Shown here piece by piece: positions 57,647 to 64,000 of a stretch of DNA of 64,000 nucleotides. The position numbers and the translations under genes were made by a program. The stretch covers positions 1,072,186 through 1,136,185 of the forward strand of contig NC_061062.1 in NCBI RefSeq assembly GCF_021917145.1, read 5' to 3'. How positions within the stretch are numbered: position 1 is the stretch's first letter; each line of letters begins with the position of its first letter. Source of the DNA: Hypomesus transpacificus (taxonomy: Eukaryota; Chordata; Actinopteri; Osmeriformes; Osmeridae). Below the pieces are notes generated by a model, which was not told the origin of the DNA, did not search any database, and worked only from the letters and a program-made list of their open reading frames with translations.

Positions 57647-60224
57647 GCTCCTCTTTAGATGCATCTCTGTGGCTGGACATCTTATAAACCTGTAAAAGCA
57701 CGTTCCTTTCCCTCTGACCTGTTAGACTATTTGGTATTGGGTTGGGGGAACACAAATATCAAACAATAATGGCCGGAATTTGAACAGTTTCAAGCAAGAA
57801 TTGTAAGAAAAAGCTTTATGACATGAGTTCAATGCTTCATTATGATTTCCAAACAATGGAGCATAGCCACTGTCAACATGTTCTATATTTGTGTGGTATG
57901 CAACATGACGTTTTAGTCTCTGTTATACTGAGGGCATCTCATGTATAATTTACTGCCCCCAAGTGTTAACTCTTGACTTTACAACATGAAGTGATGGGTT
58001 ACGGGACACCTCTGTCAACATTTCTAATGTGTTCCTCATTGGCGAAAATCTGCCTTACATTTTTGGGGGGACAATTATATGACATTTTCTCAAGAGCAAT
58101 TCCTGAGGGGACACACAAAAATTACTGTTGTAGCACATAGCCCACATTGTAATATGTTAAATGGATATTATTAATATGATTTAAATGTCCTTATGTTTAC
58201 AGTGATTTATTGGGGGGGACAAATCCTATTTTCCCCAGGATGGGGGGGGTCGTGTCCCCCCTGGGATTTCTGCCTACGGTCTTCCTGTACCCTTATTCTT
58301 GGATTTTATATCCGCAATTATCTTGTATTATCATATGTATTATTTGAAGAAAAAGGTTAGAACCCTGGATGCATACTAATATCCATATTGATTCTGATAA
58401 CACACTTTTAGAGGCATTATGATATGTAGAATGTTGATAGCTGGCGCATTTTACATTTGAATCAGACAGGAAGCAGGAAATGATGTCACGTGGTCACAAA
58501 CAGGATGCTTTGATTGTAACAATGAAAACGCGTGGCTTTGTGGTTGGTGTCCGAAAGCAAACAAGAATATGGAAAGGACAAATGTTTAGGTGATATTGTT
58601 AGCAGAATAAATACAGATGAATGAGTGAGATTGAATGGTAGGTGGGTAGGAATTGGGGAAGTAAGCATAGAAAAGACATCTTCAAAGATGTCCTGGCAGC
58701 CTGGGGCAGACTCAGTCAGAAGACAGTGGTCTGAGGGGTGGAGGTAGGTGGTTACGTCCCTGTTTAGAGAGATGTGGTATCTTACACTACACTCACCATG
58801 TTGTTGGGCCACAGCAGTCCTCTGTACATGCACAATAGTAAACAGGTGTCACTGCCAGACAATGTTGGTTTCAAGAATGAATCGTTTTAACATACAGACT
58901 TTAATATATATCTTTTGTCTAAGCAGTAGCTTACACTACTGTCCACTGAATGATTGCAAGCACATTGATTTCACATCACATTGACACATGCCTCTCAACA
59001 CATGGGACGAAAATGACTTCCACAGGATCATACATTATCCTAGGGTCAAGGGTTACGATACTCATATGTTGCACCTAGACATTATCTAGACAATGAAGCC
59101 ACTTCCACACCAGGTGATGAACTTCAGCTGAAGGTTCTTGGGTCATTTCAACATCTAGTCAGATTTATAGATCTATATTTGACCACTCAACATCGCATGA
59201 GACCAACAAACAACAGTGTACCAGATATGTGTTCATTGTTTGAATCCAAGAAAAAAACAAGACCAACAACATTAAAAAATAAATTCAACTTCTTGGGCAC
59301 CAAATTAAAAACACTGTACACTTCAGATGTCTAACCATATAAATATACATTATATACAAAATAATTTTATAAAACATAGAAAGATCAGTGCTTCTTAATA
59401 TTAAATATCTAGTGAAATGCTAATCTTAAAAATAACATTATTGGTTCAGTAATTTCAATTAAAGGCGTCCTTGGTGTTTGTTATAGGGCAGTGTTGCATA
59501 ACGACAAGTTAACAGTTAACAGCTTCATCTTGAACTATCTGGCACTGCACCAAGTATTGCATCAATTGTTCTATCTTACTCTTTTTATTAATTGTGCAAA
59601 GTGTTCAAGAAGAGACTGGGTTTTTTTTTGTAGTTGCTTGTAAGTCCATTCTTAAGGCTGTGTGATTTGGGCTTCATACATTCGTTATCCAAGTAAAAAA
59701 AAAAAAAAAGGTAATTTACAAATGGACAAAGTTCTAAAATGTTCCCCCCCCCAAAATGAACCGTTTCCAGTAGTTTTCCCGACTTTACCAGGGTAGAATA
59801 ATAAAAGAAGCTCACTTCTGCTGGCTTAGTGGCGAGTAGTTGATTGGATGCTGCTCATGATCACAATTATGCGTAGAGTCTTCAAACACAATCCTCTCGT
59901 TCTGCTGCAGAGCAGACAAGCTTGAACACAGAGGCCTGTTTTCCAAACATGCACTTGGACTAAGTCTGTCAAGGGCTTGAACCTAATAATCACACCAAAG
60001 GTCAAACGTGCGAGTCTGTTTTGTGTATTATTTTTCAGTCTGTTTCATCCTTACATTCTAACGAAGGTTGGTAGTCCTATTGCATTCATAGAGCTCACAG
60101 GCTCAGTCCAGTTATCAAGTTTTTCAAGAGCAGCAAATTGCAGTTAAATAAATCCCAGTCTTTCCACACCTGTAAACAGTGCAGAAGATATCCACTTTCT
60201 CGACAGAGCGATACCTTCCCTGCA
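57647..60224. other. Intergenic DNA and dll4 3' UTR
   Basis: No coding exon recognised. Contains a G-run-rich interspersed repeat (about 58030-58275). A minus-strand AATAAA at 59584-59589 would give dll4 a 3' UTR of about 640 bases. A poly-A/T stretch is near 59694-59709. Confidence 0.4.
58030..58275. mobile_element. Interspersed repeat with G-run termini
   Basis: TTTTTGGGGGGACAATTATA at the left and GGGGGTCGTGTCCCCCCTGG at the right around AT-rich DNA, resembling the G-run-bounded MITE at 25319-25606. Probably a non-autonomous DNA element of a common fish family. Confidence 0.45.
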
Positions 60225-63200
60225 TCATACCTAAGGGAGGGTGAGAACAAGATAGTTTTACATTGACGCATGCTGATTGATGTAATAGTACATGGTGTTG
60301 AAAGAAACATGCTCAGTGTTTGGTGAAAGTGATAGTGACAGCTTACCTCAGTTGCTATGACACACTCATTTCTCTCCTGGGCTACTACAAACACAGACTG
60401 GTACATTGAATCTCTCAGAGGACATATCGTTGATATTCTACACTGCAGCCTTTCACTGAAAATGAAAATACAACACGTCAACATCCGAGCAGAAACTTGG
60501 CCAACGTCCATTTTGTTAATTGATGCTATTCAAACTTCAACATGGTTTAAATGTACAACACATTGACAGGCCCGGTCACAGGCAGGTCTGTCTACAGCTC
60601 TTCTCTGTCCTCTTACTTGGTTATTCGGCCCAACGACACCTTCTCCTCTCTCGCTTTTTCACAGTTTTCATCTTTCTCCGCACTAAAATGGTCATCCTTG
60701 TACACCTTGGAGGTTGTGTAGTCCAGGTGATAGTTGACGTGTTTGTGGTTGAACTTCTCAGCAGGGCACTCCACCTCCAGGTCCACCTCCTTGTTGGTGT
60801 TCTTCACCTGGAGCGTAGGAAGGAGGACCTCCTTCTGGAAGTCCGACAGGTTGTTCATGGTCTTGGCATCGCGCTCCTTCTTCTTCTGCTGTTGGACGTG
60901 GCGCAGTCCCACCAGCACCATACAGAGCATGACCAGGAGGACCACCACCAGCCCAACGCCCAGACACACGGTGTCCCAGCGCAGGAGCTGCTTGGGCCCC
61001 GTGTCCGGGCTGGGGCTGGGGGTGATGACTAAAGGCACGGTGTAGTACTGGCACTGGGAGCCGCTGTAGTGGGCGGGGCAGAAGCAGGCTCCCGGCTGGC
61101 CTCTGGCTCCGCCGCTGCAGGTCCCTCCGTTCAGGCACGGCGTGGAGGCACAGCGGTCAGACGCCCTGCTGCAGTCGCGGCCTGCGTACCCTGCCGGGCA
61201 GATGCAGGTGTAGTCGTTGATGCGGTCGACGCAGGTGGCTCCGTCGGCGCAGGGGTTACCAGCACACTCGTTGATGTTGATCTCGCAGCGCGGGCCGGTG
61301 AAACCAGAGATGCAGCTGCACTGGCGGATGTTACCAGAGATAACACAGCGCCCTCCTGAGAAGGAGGACAACATGTCTGTAAACACACTGCCTCCCACAC
61401 GAGAAGATAATCATCCCCAACGTTAAACACTTTGAGGCCCAGTGTCCCAGACATGGATTGAACCTAGTTAGACTAAAAATGTTTTCAATGGAGATCTTTA
61501 TAGAATTGTACTTCACGACTAGGCTTAATCCGGGTCTGGGAAACCAGGCCTAAAAGCACAGAGAAGACCCTTGTGTGTTTACCGTTTGTACAAGGCAGTG
61601 AGGTACATTTGTCCACTTTCTTCTCACAGTTGAGTCCGGTGAAGCCCCTGGGACAGTCACACAGGTAGCTCCGCCCGTTGTTCCTTTCCCTGCACTCCCC
61701 GTTATGGAAGCAGGGGGAGTCAGAGCAGGTCAGCACCCGCGTTTCACACTGCCTCCCCTCGAACCCCTGTGAGCACACACACCTGTAGCCCTTCTCCACA
61801 TCCTGGGAGTCAGAGAGTTACAGAGTTTATCACCTTGATCTGTCAAAGGAAACAATCCCAGCAAAGGCCGTGGGATGTTTTTCTGCAAGGCATCTTGGGA
61901 AGATTTGGTTGCCAACGCCACATTCAGCTCATGCCCCCTCCATATCGGTTCAAATGACAGCATATTTACAGGACAGTCTGGGAACTAGGTCAACAGTTCC
62001 TCTAAACGTTTATCTGTGGGTAACCTTTCCCTACTAAAGCATAGAGGTTTGGACAGATTGAGGGAAAAAAGACAAAAACAGGAAAGCCGGTGCAGTGTGT
62101 TGTGGGAAACGACGGGCTTCCTGTCTCACCAGGCAGCGGCCTCCATTGTGGCAGGGTTTGCTGTCGCACTCCCTGACCTCCGTGTCACAGTTGACCCCTG
62201 TGAATCCCGGCCGGCAGGTGCAGCTGTAGCTTCCTTGGCCCGTGTTCATACAGGTGGCGCCATTAGCACAAGGCTTGTGGTGGGTGCAGTAGTTCAGATC
62301 TGTTGACCGATGTTTGTATTTAAAACAATCCACTGCTCTCTCTACCTTCCTGCAGTTCTAGGGTGTTGTATAAACTGAATTGTTCCCCCCCCCCCCCCCT
62401 TTAATTATATACGTAGGCTACTTCTCCCTTGTGTTATTTAACGGTTATTTGTTATTTATTTGTTGTTGATTTCTGCAGGTTTGGCTCTGACTGTGTGTTT
62501 TGATTGAGCTCACCTTGGTCGCACAGCAGGCCTCCCCAGCCCTCCTTACAGGTGCACTGCCAGGGCTGCACACAGGTGCCGTGTTTACAGGACGGATGCC
62601 GTTTACACTCGTCACACAATGTGCCCTGCCAGCCCTCTCTGCAACTGTCAGACCAGAAAACAGCAGCTTAATGGCTGCTGCGCTAATGTTCACACACTAA
62701 AAAAGAAGTACATTCAAGTACTGTGAGGGACATGGCTCCCGTCATGATGTGCGATGTTTTACTTACTTGCACTCTCCTGGCTGTGAGCAATTTCCATTCT
62801 TTGTGCTGCATCCCTCAAGGCAGACCGCTGCAATAATGACAATGTGTTAAAAGGTTTGCTTTTAAACGTGTCATTACATTGATTACGCCCATAATTTTTT
62901 TCACCTTAAAAAAAAGAAAGAAAAAAACCTTCTAGTGAAATCTAACCTGTTACCTGGCCATTTTCTAAAGAAGCCCTAATTTGTTGCGCCTGTGTGACAT
63001 TGATTTTGCATGGTTACAAGACTAGTGTTTAACGGCTGGTTAGGGTGAGCAGATGCTATGTTCTCTAAAGCGGACAGCTGCTTTCATTGTTATCGGTAGG
63101 CAGTTCGAACCCTGTTTGCAGCTGCTGTCCTCCCGTTCAACAATAGAGCCCGCAATTTAGTGGCGCGTGGCGGATAATAATGCCGCGATTAACCCGGCGC

Positions 63201-63743
63201 GTGCTGCTCCCACAGAAAGCAGCCCGGGATTATGATGCCCGCATGCGCTCAGATATCTGACAAATCAAGAGTCTAGAGTTGGATTAGGTGAGTGCGATTT
63301 AAATGAGTCCCTTCGCAATTACAAAAGCAACGCTCGCAAAGACCATTTTCGCATTTTCAGTTTTTGGTGTCTTTCACTTGTTTTTTGACAATAGTAGGAC
63401 TAGACATTCTATCACAAAACTCTTTAGTAGACCTAACAAATATAAAAAATAATTTCATATTTTCTGTCGGATTGCTTACGTTCTTCGCAGTATTCTCTCC
63501 TCCAGCCTTGCAGGCAGGATATTTGCCCTTCAGTGTTGCAGGTGTAGTGGCCAAAACGGTCGTCTCTCGGAACGCATATTTTGGAACAACTGTCCCCGTA
63601 GTAATTTTCTTTGCAGATGAACCGGTATGAGTACCTTAACTCCGTCTGCTTCCCGGTCTGCACACCCTGGGACCAATCCTGCCCCACTCCCAACTTTCTT
63701 TGCATGGCAAAATAACTTATCAATAAATTCGAGTTGGTGGTGT
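60225..63743 (-). CDS. dll4: Delta-like protein 4 (Notch ligand), 5'-partial
   Basis: Role (family knowledge): membrane Notch ligand controlling endothelial tip/stalk choice and arterial identity. Eight exons, phase-consistent: 63743-63480, 62827-62767, 62644-62514, 62299-62130, 61802-61583, 61355-60617, 60455-60347, 60230-60225 (GTA TGA). They encode about 565 residues; roughly 120 N-terminal residues (signal peptide, most of MNNL) lie beyond 64000. Order: end of MNNL, DSL domain ([18 protein letters not shown]...GWRREYC), eight EGF repeats, the usual number for DLL4, transmembrane helix ([20 protein letters not shown]) with a basic QQQKKKERD stop, and a cytoplasmic tail with [38 protein letters not shown] and the PDZ-binding end ECVIATEV. 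The tail matches DLL4 rather than DLL1. The last exon encodes only Val plus stop. Head-to-tail with chac1, as in the human DLL4 cluster. Confidence 0.94.
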
Positions 63744-64000
63744 CTGTGAAGATTTAAAAAAAGAATTGGGGTTTTTGAGTGGAAAGAAAACATTGTTGTC
63801 TTTGCATATCGCTGTCAGACAAACAGACAAACATTCTACTGTATCAATGCCTGCTTGCTGTTCTTTCAAGTGGTTCAAGTGCGCTGTGCACAGCAATTGA
63901 AATGTCCCCTTCCTATATTTCAGAAAAACATGTTCAAGCCATTATTCTCCTTCCAAAGGACGGAACAGAAAAAGGTGTAAAATACAGGAAAAGGCCGCCA
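63744..64000 (-). other. dll4 intron, 5' to the DSL exon
   Basis: Upstream of the acceptor at 63744-63745 on the minus strand. No further dll4 exon (MNNL region) could be recognised before the window edge. Confidence 0.5.

Overview
This window is nuclear genomic DNA of a ray-finned (teleost) fish. Six vertebrate genes can be read as phase-consistent exon chains with GT/AG splice sites. The intervening DNA is rich in CA/GT tracts, GC-rich minisatellites and interspersed repeats of teleost type. No prokaryotic, viral, CRISPR, tRNA or rRNA genes were recognised. The species cannot be fixed from sequence alone.

Layout: (1) 1-13810, plus strand: the 3' fifteen coding exons of rgs6 (R7-family regulator of G-protein signalling), with the N-terminal exons off the left edge and introns full of minisatellites. 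(2) 15998-35158, minus strand: dpf3 (BAF-complex D4-family protein), convergent with rgs6. All nine exons of a DPF3a-like form are present. No exons for the double PHD finger of DPF3b were seen. (3) 37622-41981, minus: complete zfyve1 (DFCP1, double FYVE protein), 11 coding exons, 781 residues. (4) 44564-45498, minus: an atypical Rho GTPase of the RhoV/RhoU group, 3 exons. (5) About 45.6-55.6 kb: roughly 10 kb with no recognisable gene, only repeats and a strong CTCF-like motif. (6) 55789-56741, minus: complete chac1 (glutathione gamma-glutamylcyclotransferase), 3 exons. (7) 60225-63743, minus: dll4 (Notch ligand) from just before the DSL domain to the PDZ-binding C terminus. The signal peptide/MNNL exons are beyond the right edge.

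rgs6-dpf3-zfyve1 corresponds to a human 14q24 gene order and rhov-chac1-dll4 to human 15q15, so the window joins two blocks that are separate in human. The genes are not an operon or a functional cassette. Themes are G-protein signalling, chromatin remodelling, PI3P/omegasome biology, Rho signalling and Notch signalling. CHAC1 is also a reported Notch antagonist and lies next to a Notch ligand gene.

I found no new multi-gene system. The most interesting points are the apparent absence of PHD exons in dpf3, a six-copy CRE (TGACGTCA) array that starts in the chac1 stop codon, a minisatellite that multiplies a dpf3 splice acceptor, a transposon abutting an rgs6 exon, and the very high minisatellite load, including a 1.1 kb 9-bp array between two RGS-box exons. 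All splice calls were made by eye. They are supported by reading-frame continuity and by remembered family sequences, not by alignment.
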